A stretch of 64,000 nt of DNA from Cryobacterium sp. Y29 (GCF_002929825.1 NZ_PJJN01000026.1:95798-159797), one strand, 5' to 3'; positions 47,658 through 57,044 are shown, numbered from the stretch's first letter. Translations and numbers: made by a program. Notes: a model not told the origin generated them from the letters alone.

Positions 47658-47960
47658 ACCTAAATCTATCAATCCTCGAGAAATGGTGCTCCCGCACAAT
47701 TCAAGAAATATGGCTGGGCGCACCTGGCCGATGGGCAGCGAAGGCGACGACATTCTGTCGGCACGGTAAACCAAACGACCCCCCTTCCGGCCACTGTTCT
47801 CGAGAATGCGAAAGTAGTGGCGTTAGTCCACCACAACGACGAGTTTTGCCTTCTTGAAGATGAGAAGAAACTTCTGATATGGCATCACTTTTATGCTGAG
47901 ATTTACTCGCTTACATGGTTGATTCGGGCTATAATTGTGGGTGAAGGAGGCACTGACGCC
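47658..47960 (+). promoter_or_regulatory. Intergenic region with the promoter of the DUF222/HNH gene
   Basis: 303 bp without a gene. The right half is unusually AT-rich for this window and contains TATAAT at 47930-47935. GAAGGAGG at 47943-47950 then serves ATG 47961. No -35 hexamer at 17 nt is clear. The base composition change suggests imported DNA. Confidence 0.6.
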
Positions 47961-49529
47961 ATGACCCTCACCGCTCCGCCTGCTGCAACCGGCTCTGTGC
48001 CGGAACCTGAGGGTTCTCGGGTTTGGGTTATCGGTCAGGCTGGTGCATTGCTGGGCTCTGTTCTGGATGGAACACGGTTTGGTCACCTTGATGATGCTGA
48101 AGCCGTCGCGGTTATGGCAGCGTTGGAAGAACTTGGTCGCAAGGTTGATGGTGCCAGGCTACGAGCTACCACCGACATCGGCGTGCGCGCTGAGACCGAC
48201 CGTGGCAACGGGTCCCTCGCCTTCCAGAACGGATGCCGTAACCGGGTTGAATTCATCACCCAACTCGCCGGTATCTCCAGCCGCGAAGCGAAACGTCGTC
48301 TAAAGCTGGGCGAAACCGTCGTGGACCGCACGCCGATGGGTCTGCCCGTACCCGCGCGGTACCCCGTCATCGCCGCAGCACTGGTCAGCGGCAACCTCGG
48401 CCTGGAAGCGGCAGAGATCATCGCTGGCACCCTCACCGCCCTTCACGGAAAAGTTCTGCAGGATGACCTTGACCATGTGGAACGTGCCCTGGTCGCCTCC
48501 GCGACCGGCGCGATCACCCCGGAAACCGTCGGACTGCCCGGGGCCGGCATCCGCTTCGCCCCTGACCTGTTGCGGGCGCAGGCCTTGGAGTGGCAGGGCC
48601 GGCTCGATCCCGACGGTACCGCCCCCAACGACGACACCGTCGAAGCAAAGAGCACATTGACGTTCGGGCTGCTGCACCACGGGCTCTACCCGCTGCGCGC
48701 CGACGTCACTCCTGAGCTGCGCGGCATCATGGACACCCTCTTCGACACCTACCTGTCAGCCCGGTCTCGCACGCCCCGATTCGAACCCACCGAACCCCTC
48801 GACGGCCCCGAATCCGGCACCGGCACCGAACCCGAGTTGGACGGTCTTGACAGCGCAGACCCTGCCAACCCAGACGGTGAGCGATTCAGTGCCGACCGGT
48901 TCACCGGCGACGCTCGCTACGACGGCGACTCCCGCACCGCCGGTGAGAAACGCGCCGACATCCTCCGCTTCGTCTTCGAAGCGGCCGCGCGCGATCCGAA
49001 GACCCCGACCATGGGCGGCGCCGCCCCCACCGTCATGATCCACATCAACGCCACCGACCTTCAACACGGGCGCGGTGTCGGCTGGATAGACGGCATCGAA
49101 GCCCCCATCAGCATGCGCCGGGTGAAGGAAGCCATCTGCGCCGGCGGCGCCCAACACATCATCTTCGGCACCACCGGCACCATCCTCTACCTCGGCGACA
49201 CCGTCCGCTGCTTCACCACCAAACAACGCACCGCGATCGCCGCCCGCGACGAAGGCTGCATCATCCCCGGCTGCACCATCCCCGCCCGCTGGAGTGAAAT
49301 CCACCACGTCATCCCCTGGCACAAACACGGCCCCACCAACATCGACAACGGCGTCCTCCTCTGTTGGTTCCACCACCACACCATCACCACCAACGGATGG
49401 AACATCCGCATGATCGATGGCAGACCCCAGGTACGCGGCCCACTGCTCTGGGACCCCACCCAAACCTGGCGCCCCGCCCGAAGTCACCGCGCCAACACCC
49501 CCAGCCCCGAACCGCCCTGGCGCACCTAA
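47961..49529 (+). CDS. DUF222 / HNH endonuclease domain protein
   Basis: 522 aa. The long DUF222 region (from AAVMAALEELGRKVDGARLRA to about residue 400) precedes a C-terminal HNH nuclease: RDEGCIIPGCTIPARWSEIHHVIPWHKHG and NGVLLCWFHHHTI, with zinc Cys and catalytic His. Such '13E12-type' proteins occur in many copies in actinobacterial genomes and behave like mobile or selfish genes; their substrate is unknown. GAAGGAGG precedes ATG 47961. It begins the accessory stretch. Confidence 0.92.
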   Translation: MTLTAPPAATGSVPEPEGSRVWVIGQAGALLGSVLDGTRFGHLDDAEAVAVMAALEELGRKVDGARLRATTDIGVRAETDRGNGSLAFQNGCRNRVEFITQLAGISSREAKRRLKLGETVVDRTPMGLPVPARYPVIAAALVSGNLGLEAAEIIAGTLTALHGKVLQDDLDHVERALVASATGAITPETVGLPGAGIRFAPDLLRAQALEWQGRLDPDGTAPNDDTVEAKSTLTFGLLHHGLYPLRADVTPELRGIMDTLFDTYLSARSRTPRFEPTEPLDGPESGTGTEPELDGLDSADPANPDGERFSADRFTGDARYDGDSRTAGEKRADILRFVFEAAARDPKTPTMGGAAPTVMIHINATDLQHGRGVGWIDGIEAPISMRRVKEAICAGGAQHIIFGTTGTILYLGDTVRCFTTKQRTAIAARDEGCIIPGCTIPARWSEIHHVIPWHKHGPTNIDNGVLLCWFHHHTITTNGWNIRMIDGRPQVRGPLLWDPTQTWRPARSHRANTPSPEPPWRT

Positions 49530-49591
49530 GACGAACCTTGCCACTCATGGTGTGCACGAGACGGCGCTTCCGCATCGGCTAGACTGCAACC

Positions 49592-49696
49592 ATGACATCG
49601 GAGTCCCACAGCACGCCATTTTCCAGCCTCGACGACTACATCGCGTTGCCCCGAGTGGAAGGTCTCACCCTCTCACCCGACGGGGTGCGCGTCGTG
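49592..49696 (+). pseudogene. 5' fragment of an S9-family (prolyl oligopeptidase-like) peptidase gene
   Basis: The first 35 codons (SSLDDYIALPRVEGLTLSPD, then GVRVV) match the start of actinobacterial S9 peptidases. The promoter-like TAGACT (49579-49584) lies 7 nt before the ATG. After GVRVV the sequence abruptly becomes unrelated and the frame soon stops. The rest of the gene is not in the window, so an insertion or deletion joined this start to other DNA near 49697. Confidence 0.6.
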
Positions 49697-49900
49697 GACC
49701 CAGAGGAGTATCTCCAGAGCGTCTCGCAGTGCCGGCCGAGCCTTCGGTAAGGATGCCGCCATTGCCAGGAGCGTCGCAGGACTGTTCCCTCGGAGTCCGA
49801 GCCATTGTTTAAGTGCCGACACGGCGAGGTCGCTCCCCCAGTCGTGGCGCAGACGGAACAAATCGATGATCGTCCGCTCCGCCGAATACAGGCCGATCGA
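49673..49900 (-). pseudogene. C-terminal fragment of an AbiEi-type antitoxin gene
   Basis: The minus-strand frame reads GLYSAERTIIDLFRLRHDWG, then SDLAVSALKQWLGLRGNSPA and LPKARPALRDALEILL. This is the end of type IV (AbiE-like) antitoxins. Upstream the frame is closed by TGA at 49903 and neighbouring frames do not continue it cleanly. The last residues run into the S9 fragment on the other strand. No AbiEii toxin gene is present. Degenerate leftover of a toxin-antitoxin locus. Confidence 0.6.
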
Positions 49901-50016
49901 TCACACCAGCTCGGGGTGGTGAAGCAGCGATGGCAGAATCTTTGGTCGAGTGGGCATCCGGTGAACACGACGACGCGTTCTGAGCAAGCTCGTTGGACGA
50001 CCTCGACGGGCCACTC

Positions 50017-50498
50017 ATGGCGGAGCCGCCGCACCCGATCAGCTGGAACCTCCTCTGCGCCGACGACGCCGAGGCCGAATGGATCGAACTCAACCGCTGG
50101 GTGAACTGGCTGCGACGCACCTACGGGCTACCGGCATCCGTCGTGCCGCCGTTCTGGCATCGCCACCCCGAACTCGTTTGGGAGCTCTCCGCGCTACACC
50201 CCTACACTGGCTCGGCGCCTCCGACCCCGACCAGCACGGCTCCGCCCCGATTGGCTGGCACCGTGACTTTGCGGATGCCCGCCAGTGGCTGCGCGACTGG
50301 GTCGCGATCTCCGGCACTCGGCTGGGGCGCGACCGATCGACGCGGCAGACGGCATGGCCAGGAGAACCGCCGGCCTACGCCCTCGAAGACGTCGTCATCG
50401 GCGATCGCGACGAGGACTTCGTGCAGTTCGGCGTCGACGATGTCGCGCGTCGCCGCAATGCCGAGGCATCGTTCTACTCTCGCGCTGAATCTAGTTGA
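50017..50498 (+). pseudogene. Frameshifted conserved actinobacterial gene (mobile-element associated)
   Basis: Frame 1 reads SWNLLCADDAEAEWIELNRW and WLRRTYGLPASVVPPFWHRH up to WELSALHP. The likeness then continues in another frame as HWLGASDPDQHGSAPIGWHR and on to YSRAESS. Adding one C to the CCCC run at 50199-50202 restores one protein of about 160 aa. The family, as I remember it, occurs on actinobacterial integrative and conjugative elements, function unknown. Either a pseudogene or a one-base sequence error. Confidence 0.65.
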
Positions 50499-50611
50499 TA
50501 TCGCCAAGCCTTGGCTCTTGCGAAGGGCGCAAAAGGGATTGGCTCGCTGTCGCAGTTGACGCCCGCGGGATTCTATTGATCGAAGCAACACCTATTTTTA
50601 GGTGGTTTGCA

Positions 50612-52464
50612 ATGTTTCATCGTTCTTCGTCAGCAGCAGGTGTCCGGTTTCTCGCCTCGATCAAGGAGGGTCGCGGTCTCAAACCCTCCGCCCGCGACGC
50701 CGGCATAGACAAAGAAGTTGGCTACCGATGGCTGCGCGAGAAATACCTCGAGTTGCGGCGCAGTGGTAAAAGCCCGGCGGACGCGACAGCAGAGCTAGGG
50801 TTCACGACCTCGCGTCTCTTGGCCTGGGAAGCGGACGTCGATCGCACTGATGACCGGCACCATTTACGGGTCGACAGGGACGAGGAGGCCAGATTCTGGG
50901 CCTCCTTTACCAGCGGTCAGAGTGTCCGTGACGGGGCCCGAAAGGCCGGAGTCGCGCGGTCCATGGCCTACCGATGGATCGAGAAACGCTTCGCCGGCCT
51001 TCGACTCGACGGCCACACCGTGCGGCACTGCCAAACCCAATTGCGCCTGAGCGAGGACCAGGCGCGCATGTTCGAGGAACGCAGGCTGAAGGAGCTCCGG
51101 CGAGAGGCCAGTACCGCGAGAACGGCCCAGCACGCCGCCACGCTCTCGTCCGAACGCTACGCCGACCGGGTGCTCGTAGCCGAACCCACGGCCCGACAAG
51201 AGTGGCTGAGGAATCGCAAGGAAAAGTACTGGCAACTCATGCGCGACGGACTGAGCAATGCCGATGCCTGCAGACTATTGGGCATGAACCGAGCCTCCGG
51301 AACCCAACTGCGACAAAACACCGACTTCCAAATCCCACGACACACGGCCCGTCGAGAGTCAGCTGGCCGCTACCTTGAAGCCCGGGAGCGACTTCAAATC
51401 GCCGACCTGCTGCGCTTGGGCCAGTCGATGCGCGCGATCGCGGCGGCGCTCGGTCGACAGCCGTCCACCATCTCCCGGGAGCTACGCCGACACCGCCGCG
51501 ACGGCGGACTTTACCTTCCCAGAACGGCTGATCATGACGCACAGTTGCAACGAGCCCGGCCCAAGGTCCCCAAACTCGTCTCAAACGTTCCGTTACGGCT
51601 TTTGGTGCAACGCAAGCTGAACCGCTACTGGTCCCCGGACGAAATCTGCGGGTGGATGAAGAAGGACTACCCCGACGATCAGACAATGCGCCTCAGCCCG
51701 GAAACGATCTACCGCGCATTGCTACTCCGCGACGACTACGGCCTCCACAAACGATTTGCCGTGAAGCTGCGAACCGGACGACGCATCCGCAAAACGCGCT
51801 GGCGCCGCCGGATCGGACGTGGATCCCGCATCATCAACATGACCATGATCGACAAAAGACCGGCCGAGGTCGAAGACCGCAAACAAGCCGGCCATTGGGA
51901 AGGCGATCTCATCGTCGGTCTTGGTTCGGTCTCGGCAATGGTGACCCTGCGAGAACGAACGACCCAATACGGCATCATCGTGAACCTGCCAAAGAATCAC
52001 ACTGCAGCAAGCGTCAACGCCGCCATTATCGACGCGTTCGCGACCCTGCCGCGCCACTTGAAACGCACACTCACCTGGGACCAGGGCATCGAAATGGCTT
52101 GGCACGAAGCACTCACGCAAACCACCGGAGTCCCTGTCTTCTTCGCAGAACGCTCCAGTCCCTGGCAGCGCGGCGCGAATGAGAACTTCAACGGACTGGC
52201 CCGCCAGTACTTTCCCAAGGCACCAACCTGGCACTGCACAGCGCTGAGCACGTTGACTTCGTCGTCCAGGAGCTCAACGATAGACCTCGGAAAACACTCG
52301 GCTACGACACTCCGACCGAGCGGTTCAACGCCGAACGCGACACCCTCGGGCTCGTGACCCGCAGATCCCAGTATCCGTGCGGATGTGCCCGCTCAGCGTC
52401 CGTCTTGCGGGCACCTACTGCCCTACTCTTACGCCGTGAAGAAACTGCGGCGAGGCACATATGA
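50612..52464 (+). pseudogene. IS30-family transposase, frameshifted near the C-terminus
   Basis: Starts MFHRSSSAAGVRFLASIKEG. Several helix-turn-helix repeats follow, including MRAIAAALGRQPSTISRELR, typical of IS30. The DDE residues are intact: HWEGDLIVG, TWDQGIEM and NENFNGLARQYFP. At AAGGC (52217-52221) one G appears missing. The family sequence GTNLALHSAEHVDFVVQELN continues in the other frame to a stop at 52464, whereas the unshifted frame ends at 52357. I could not find terminal inverted repeats or a target duplication, so the element ends are unset. Confidence 0.8.
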
Positions 52465-52669
52465 CCGGTCTGCGGATGCGGCTTACTTCAACATCTCGCC
52501 TCGAATAAAAGCTCGGGAGGCTGTTCAGCAAGACGTCCACGGAATCGACGGCCGAGGAGAAGTCATCCTCGACTTCGATAAAGACGGCAAGCTTCTTGGG
52601 GTCGAGATCCTCGGCGCCAAGTCCCTACTGCGCCCGTCCACCCTGAAACAAGCCAAGCGAATCGGCTGA
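52436..52669 (+). CDS. DUF2283 domain protein
   Basis: 77 aa. The core YDRSADAAYFNISPR, then GEVILDFDKDGKLLGVEIL, is the DUF2283 pattern: short stand-alone proteins often near toxin-antitoxin or phage genes, function unknown. GTG 52436 opens the domain; an in-frame start at 52385 adds 17 unrelated residues. It overlaps the shifted end of the transposase, which suggests the IS landed right upstream and may provide its promoter. Confidence 0.82.
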   Translation: MKKLRRGTYDRSADAAYFNISPRIKAREAVQQDVHGIDGRGEVILDFDKDGKLLGVEILGAKSLLRPSTLKQAKRIG

Positions 52670-52749
52670 CACAGTGGTGCTCCTGTCCTATCGCAGTTCA
52701 CCTCGGTGAGGGCAAATATGGCTCAACAGTTCACTCTAGGCTGAGGCAA

Positions 52750-52905
52750 ATGCCAGCTCCCAACAAACGACCCAACGCGCTCCAGCTCCTCCTTGTCGGT
52801 CTCATCGCCCTGATCCTCGCAACGGCGTTAATCGTCACGAGCGGCGTCCTGGCAACGTGGCTGGATCCCGAGCCAGAGACCAATTTCACGTACCACTTAC
52901 CGTGA
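52750..52905 (+). CDS. Small single-span membrane protein (51 aa)
   Basis: Begins MPAPNKRPNALQLL and continues with a clear span (LVGLIALILATALIVTSGVL), then a short acidic tail. The ribosome site is weak (GAGGC). It sits between DUF2283 and the first 133-bp repeat. It looks like a real small membrane protein by composition, but there is no domain or neighbour support. Confidence 0.45.
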   Translation: MPAPNKRPNALQLLLVGLIALILATALIVTSGVLATWLDPEPETNFTYHLP

Positions 52906-52943
52906 ATGCAATCCGCGCTGCGGGAGCGTCCCATAGGCGGTCA

Positions 52944-53076
52944 GGCTTCTGATGGTCACAAAACTTCTGCCTGCGGAATGTCCCACAGCTTGTGGGACAT
53001 TCGTCCAACGGCCTGTTGGGCAATTGCGCGAGGGCTCGACAGGCACGCCGACAGTACGTTCCCGCTGACCGTTCCC
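52944..53076 (+). repeat. 133-bp dispersed repeat, copy 1
   Basis: Nearly identical (three mismatches in 133) to 60340-60472 in the same orientation. It contains the palindrome AATGTCCCACA-GCT-TGTGGGACATT (52977-53001) and a second, weaker one, GTCCAAC-GGCCT-GTTGGGC. It has no ribosome site or clear gene. It marks the left edge of a segment of about 7.3 kb. Confidence 0.9.
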
Positions 53077-53141
53077 CCTGCGGAAGGGCGGAAAACAGGG
53101 GTGGGTGGTACCCGCGATCGGATGCGCGGGTACCACTTGTG

Positions 53142-53807
53142 TCAGTTCGTCTCTTCTTCCTCCGGAGGAGCGACGGGTGACACGACGGGAGGCAGCTCGA
53201 TATCGGCGAGGATCCGGCCGACGGCACGCCACTTTGCTGCGGAGGCGGCATCGAGCGGGTGCTCAGGAGTGTCTTCCAGGTCTTTCAATTCTCTGCCCAG
53301 AATGGCGCTGGCGATCTTTGTGATGAGTTCGCGCAACGAGTCGGTACGCATATAAGCACCGATGTACTCGCCGTTGGGTACGGGCGCGAGTTGCGTCGTA
53401 TAGGCGCTCACAAAATTGTCCGCCGCCTCAGCGCGTAGGTAGGGGCTCTCCAAAGTCTGGTACCAGCGGCGAAGGAAAACATCACAGGGCGCCTCGTCAT
53501 GAAGGTGCCGTTCGTCGTCACGAAAAATACGGTTATAGATCTCATCGGGATTGAGCTGGTTCGCGAGTTCGATCGCCTGATCCATATTTCCTTGGTAGAT
53601 CAGGTCGGCAAGTTCAGGGCTCGTCTTTTGATCCATCCGTTGCTGAAGTTGCCTCCGAAATCGGCGCGGACGACAGTGGTCTGCCCATGCGGAGCCCCGG
53701 CGAAGTCGCCATTCCTCTCTGGCCTTGACGACGTCCGTAGTTGCCGAGATTACCAATGCGGTGACGGCGATCACTTCAAGTGCGGTGGTGATGGGCGATC
53801 GTTTCAT
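53142..53807 (-). CDS. Hypothetical protein with N-terminal membrane segment
   Basis: 221 aa, not recognised. A short hydrophobic N-terminus (TTALEVIAVTALVISATT) is followed by a basic stretch and a helical body with ELADLIYQGNMDQAIELANQ. The C-terminus is Pro/Val-rich and ends EEEETN. GGGAGC precedes ATG 53807. It is the first gene after repeat copy 1, transcribed toward the repeat. Confidence 0.7.
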   Translation of the reverse strand: MKRSPITTALEVIAVTALVISATTDVVKAREEWRLRRGSAWADHCRPRRFRRQLQQRMDQKTSPELADLIYQGNMDQAIELANQLNPDEIYNRIFRDDERHLHDEAPCDVFLRRWYQTLESPYLRAEAADNFVSAYTTQLAPVPNGEYIGAYMRTDSLRELITKIASAILGRELKDLEDTPEHPLDAASAAKWRAVGRILADIELPPVVSPVAPPEEEETN

Positions 53808-54164
53808 CTATTGCTCCCTCTTCAGATATCGCAGCACAGCACTGCTGTGCTGGTCAGGCGCAACTTTCGTACCCGGAACCCTGCCGCAGGCCGCCGCGAC
53901 AAGGGACACCTGAGCAACTGACTCCCACGTAGCTATGGATATTTCTCTACGATGTGTCGGTTATCAGAATAGAGGGCTGCTCCTGGCGTAGCTGACTCGT
54001 TGACGTGCCCCATGGTGGTTGGTGAAACGGACAGTTTCGGTGCCAGTGCACCCGTCCACGACGATGGGGGCCAGCGGCATCGACACATCCTCTCGCGGCG
54101 GTCTAAACATCCGGCTGGGCCACCCGATATCGTGGACCTGCCGATGGAATGAGACGGAGCGACA
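53808..54164. other. Gene-free stretch inside the repeat-bounded segment
   Basis: 357 bp. It contains the near-perfect inverted repeat AGCACAGCA-C-TGCTGTGCT (about 53832-53850) just upstream of the minus-strand gene, possibly an operator. The rest shows no reading frame of family likeness; minus-strand frames here are shadows of the 54165 gene. Confidence 0.5.
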
Positions 54165-54767
54165 GTGACGAGTCTGTTTGAGCGCTGGAAGAAAACCGAT
54201 CCGCGAGCGTGGACAACGGAGGCCGTTGAAGGTTGGCTGGAAAAGGAATTTCTGGCCTATGAGATCCCGTTGGCAGCGATTTCCAGTGCGGACTACCGCA
54301 ATGATGAAGAGGTCCGTGAAGACCTGATCTACAAGCTGTACACAATCACTCACCCTGATGTACTTCAACGCCTGTACAGCGCAGAAGAGAAAGCGATGAA
54401 AGACTGCGGCCCTGAGGCCTACGAGGACTATTGGAGGAGCCTGTTCCTGAGGCAGAATCATCGCCCGGGAGCCGAAACGTCGCATACGGCATTGACGGAT
54501 GCGACGTGGCTGGCCTACAACTTGCTGACGATTCAGCACGCGCTGGGGCAGCGCACATCGATTGTTCTTGAACGCGAAGGTGGTCAGGTAACCGGGGCCA
54601 AAGTATATGGAATGTCCGATTACCTCAGCACATTCTTGGTCGCGGTGACGGGTTACCGGGAAGCCGGAACCAACGAGCGTAACTACTATTCCATGGTCAC
54701 TGGTGACGTGAATGATGTCAGCTTCAACTGGTACCTCGACTGCCTGGCGCGCCACGGAATGATCTAA
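54165..54767 (+). CDS. Hypothetical protein
   Basis: 200 aa soluble protein, not recognised. It is rich in Trp, Tyr and Glu (EDLIYKLYTITHPDVLQRLY, AYEDYWRSLFLRQNH) and looks mostly helical. GTG 54165 follows GACGGAG. It is flanked by unrelated membrane proteins on the other strand. Its codon use is less GC-biased than the core genes, in keeping with imported DNA. Confidence 0.72.
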   Translation: MTSLFERWKKTDPRAWTTEAVEGWLEKEFLAYEIPLAAISSADYRNDEEVREDLIYKLYTITHPDVLQRLYSAEEKAMKDCGPEAYEDYWRSLFLRQNHRPGAETSHTALTDATWLAYNLLTIQHALGQRTSIVLEREGGQVTGAKVYGMSDYLSTFLVAVTGYREAGTNERNYYSMVTGDVNDVSFNWYLDCLARHGMI

Positions 54768-54841
54768 CAGCGCCGGCGGCTGCTCAGTAAGTCCTATCCG
54801 CAACGGACCCGAAAAACCTCCCGTCCCGCTCAGGGTTCGGC

Positions 54842-55369
54842 TTACGAGGTGTGTGCCCGCGACCTGATGTACATCAGCGTATAGGAGGCACCTGCGACGA
54901 ATATAAGGATGCTAATAATCCCACTGAAACCGACGGTTACTGTCGGGCCGAAGTAGATGAAAAACCCTATCCCCGTGAGGACAGCGCCGACTCCCGCGAT
55001 GATCCCCTGGGTGGCGCGTGGACGCTGCAAACGATGATCGAGTATCCCCAAAGCGAGCGACGCACCAAAAACAGCGGCCACACTGAACAAAAAGGCACCA
55101 AATGTGCTGAACATGAGTTCAACGATCAGAGGCGGAGCTGCAACCTGGGGATTGGCCAGTGCGGCAGCGAAATGTGAACCGATGGCCAATACAACTGCTG
55201 AGGCCACACCGAGACAAACACCGAGAAACATGGTGAAGACCACCGCTCCGGGATTGCAGACGACCTCATCCTCTTCACTAAGTGTCCTCACGGGAGACAG
55301 CCTCGCACATCCTTGCTCTATTGGAAGCAATTCCCACTTGGGGTTCGCCTTGTGGCGAAGCAGGGACAC
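54842..55369 (-). CDS. Four-span membrane protein
   Basis: 175 aa, function unknown. Spans: VFTMFLGVCLGVASAVVLAI, FSTFGAFLFSVAAVFGASLA, GIIAGVGAVLTGIGFFIYFG and FSGIISILIFVAGASYTLMY. The GTG start lies 3 nt after the stop of the upstream membrane protein gene, so the two are coupled. Inner starts, down to about 55285, are possible. Confidence 0.7.
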   Translation of the reverse strand: MSLLRHKANPKWELLPIEQGCARLSPVRTLSEEDEVVCNPGAVVFTMFLGVCLGVASAVVLAIGSHFAAALANPQVAAPPLIVELMFSTFGAFLFSVAAVFGASLALGILDHRLQRPRATQGIIAGVGAVLTGIGFFIYFGPTVTVGFSGIISILIFVAGASYTLMYIRSRAHTS

Positions 55370-55372
55370 GTT

Positions 55373-55708
55373 TCAGGTGCCCGGATGACCCGGCGCTCGT
55401 CGCGGGCTGGCAGCCTGGTATTGCCCGAGCAACCAGCCGGTACCGAATGCGAGTATTAGCAACCCAATAGGCAACAGTGCGCTCCCAATCTGGCGATGGG
55501 GCGAGAGCTGCACGCCGGGCGGGAAGAATGTCGTATCGCTCAGCGGCGCGTAGGCGAACCATCCGAAACTCGCTTGGCCGCTCGGCACCAAAAGGAGAAC
55601 GAGTCCGATGACGGCTGCCACGGCGCCGAGGACGACCATGGATGCACTCACCCAGCCCGAGCGGTTTGATCTGAAATCTTCGCCTTGCCCAGGTTGCATT
55701 TCGCCCAT
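55373..55708 (-). CDS. Two-span membrane protein
   Basis: 111 aa, function unknown. A polar N-terminus, span 1 (ASMVVLGAVAAVIGLVLLLV), an outer loop of about 30 residues with FGWFAYAPLSD, and span 2 (SALLPIGLLILAFGTGWLLG). It is first of a two-gene unit with the four-span protein. The ECF sigma gene upstream on the same strand ends 101 nt before it, past a terminator. Confidence 0.7.
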   Translation of the reverse strand: MGEMQPGQGEDFRSNRSGWVSASMVVLGAVAAVIGLVLLLVPSGQASFGWFAYAPLSDTTFFPPGVQLSPHRQIGSALLPIGLLILAFGTGWLLGQYQAASPRRAPGHPGT

Positions 55709-55745
55709 GTGGCTAGGTTAGGCGATCTACCACTTCCACGAGATG

Positions 55746-55764
55746 AAAGCCCCGTAACGGGCTC
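55746..55764 (-). terminator. Terminator after the ECF sigma operon
   Basis: On the minus strand AGCCCG-TTA-CGGGGCT is followed by TTTCATC. A second hairpin (CTAGGG...CCCTAG, 55768-55797) lies just before it. Together they separate the sigma gene from the two membrane protein genes. Confidence 0.6.
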
Positions 55765-55809
55765 CGCCTAGGGGCTCGCGTTGCGCTCCGGCCCTAGCGA
55801 TGGATGCTC

Positions 55810-56439
55810 CTACGCGCGATAGTGCTGGGCAACATTCTCTTTAGAGTCCAAGATGATTTCCACGTTGGCTTTCAGGCGATTTTTCGCTCGGTGATATCGG
55901 CTTCGCGCGGTGGTGGCGCGCAGCTGAAGGAGTCGTCCCGCTTCGACAAGGGTGAACCCGTCAAAGTGCACGAGCATGATGATTTCGCGATCCGCGTCTG
56001 ACAATGTGGCCAGCGTACTGAGGACAGCTGCCATCCGAATATCCTCGGGGCTGAAAGCCGCGTCGCTGTCAAATGCAGCGCTCTGGGGATTGACCAGCAA
56101 TTCCCCACGCAGTCGATCTGCGAGGGCGATTTGGCGCGATAAACCACGGCGATAAGTAGCCAGCACTTTGCGAGCGATCCCGAACATCCACATCCGACCC
56201 TCAGCGTCATCCTCCGGGATCGAGTCCGCCCGGCGCCACAGCACCAACAAGGTCTCCCCGAGAAGGTCGGCCGCGTCGGCTTTTCGAGTGACGCGATGAG
56301 AGAAAAATGAGAGCAGATTACCTCCTTCTATGCGTGCTAGCGCGTCCACCTTCGCCCGGGTCGCGAGATCACTGTGCGTTGCTGAAGTGGTGCGAGAGTT
56401 GACTCTCGGCGCGAACAGCCAGTCCCTGCCCGTGTTCAT
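55810..56439 (-). CDS. ECF-family sigma factor
   Basis: 209 aa. Region 2: SHRVTRKADAADLLGETLLV and MWMFGIARKVLATYRRG. Region 4: LSDADREIIMLVHFDGFTLV and ATTARSRYHRAKNRLK. Its ATG overlaps the stop of the upstream membrane protein gene (ATGA). This order, membrane protein first, is the reverse of the usual sigma then anti-sigma. Targets unknown. Confidence 0.87.
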   Translation of the reverse strand: MNTGRDWLFAPRVNSRTTSATHSDLATRAKVDALARIEGGNLLSFFSHRVTRKADAADLLGETLLVLWRRADSIPEDDAEGRMWMFGIARKVLATYRRGLSRQIALADRLRGELLVNPQSAAFDSDAAFSPEDIRMAAVLSTLATLSDADREIIMLVHFDGFTLVEAGRLLQLRATTARSRYHRAKNRLKANVEIILDSKENVAQHYRA

Positions 56440-57044
56440 TCGCTCTGGGCACTGCAGGACATGGAATGTCCATTAAAGATGACCCCGGTGGTGTCGGCGG
56501 GGCCATGGACGATGCCGGGAAGGACCTCGCCGGTCTTCTCGAAGAGTGCGGTGTCGATCGCGTCTGCCAGCCGTGAGGAAACCGTGCTCGATGGCGTTGC
56601 CTGGGCTTCTGCGGTATCGAAGAGGTCCTGGCCGAATCCAGACCAGTCCTGCGTGCTGATGTAGCTTTCGATCTTCGCCTCGGATGCCGCATCCAACTGC
56701 CGGAACTCGATGAAAGCGTTACACGTGACTGCGGTGCCGCCAGCCTCCACATAATTGACGGGGATCGCCGTCGTGGTGCGTTGGAGCCCCGCCTCAAGAC
56801 TTTGGAATGGCGGGATTCCCATTTGAATCGCTGTGACGCTTGCGCCGGCGGTCACCAGAACCGCAGCAGTAGCAGTAGCAAAAATGCCCCATACGACACC
56901 GCGTGGTAGTTTCTTGCGCGCAGGCTCGGGCGGAATCGTGTGCACTCGCGTTGAGTCCACCAGCTCGGCGACGGCACTGGATACGGCGATGTTCCAGCGG
57001 TGGCCGGCTCCGTTCAAGATCTGGTCGAGTTCTTTCTCATCCAT
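56436..57044 (-). CDS. Single-span membrane protein coupled to the ECF sigma factor (possible anti-sigma)
   Basis: 202 aa. A short cytosolic N-terminus (MDEKELDQILNGAGHRW), one span (VVWGIFATATAAVLVTAGAS) and an outer domain with two Cys (VTCNAFIEF and SMSCSAQ). There is no HxxxCxxC zinc motif. ATG 57044 has GGAGG 6 nt upstream; an ATG two codons earlier is too close to it. The position and topology suggest control of the sigma factor from the membrane; not demonstrated. Confidence 0.72.
   Translation of the reverse strand: MDEKELDQILNGAGHRWNIAVSSAVAELVDSTRVHTIPPEPARKKLPRGVVWGIFATATAAVLVTAGASVTAIQMGIPPFQSLEAGLQRTTTAIPVNYVEAGGTAVTCNAFIEFRQLDAASEAKIESYISTQDWSGFGQDLFDTAEAQATPSSTVSSRLADAIDTALFEKTGEVLPGIVHGPADTTGVIFNGHSMSCSAQSE

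Noticed and set aside
50500..52440. Terminal inverted repeats of the IS30 element
   Set aside because: I compared about 100 bases on each side of the transposase and found only weak partial matches, so I do not set element ends.
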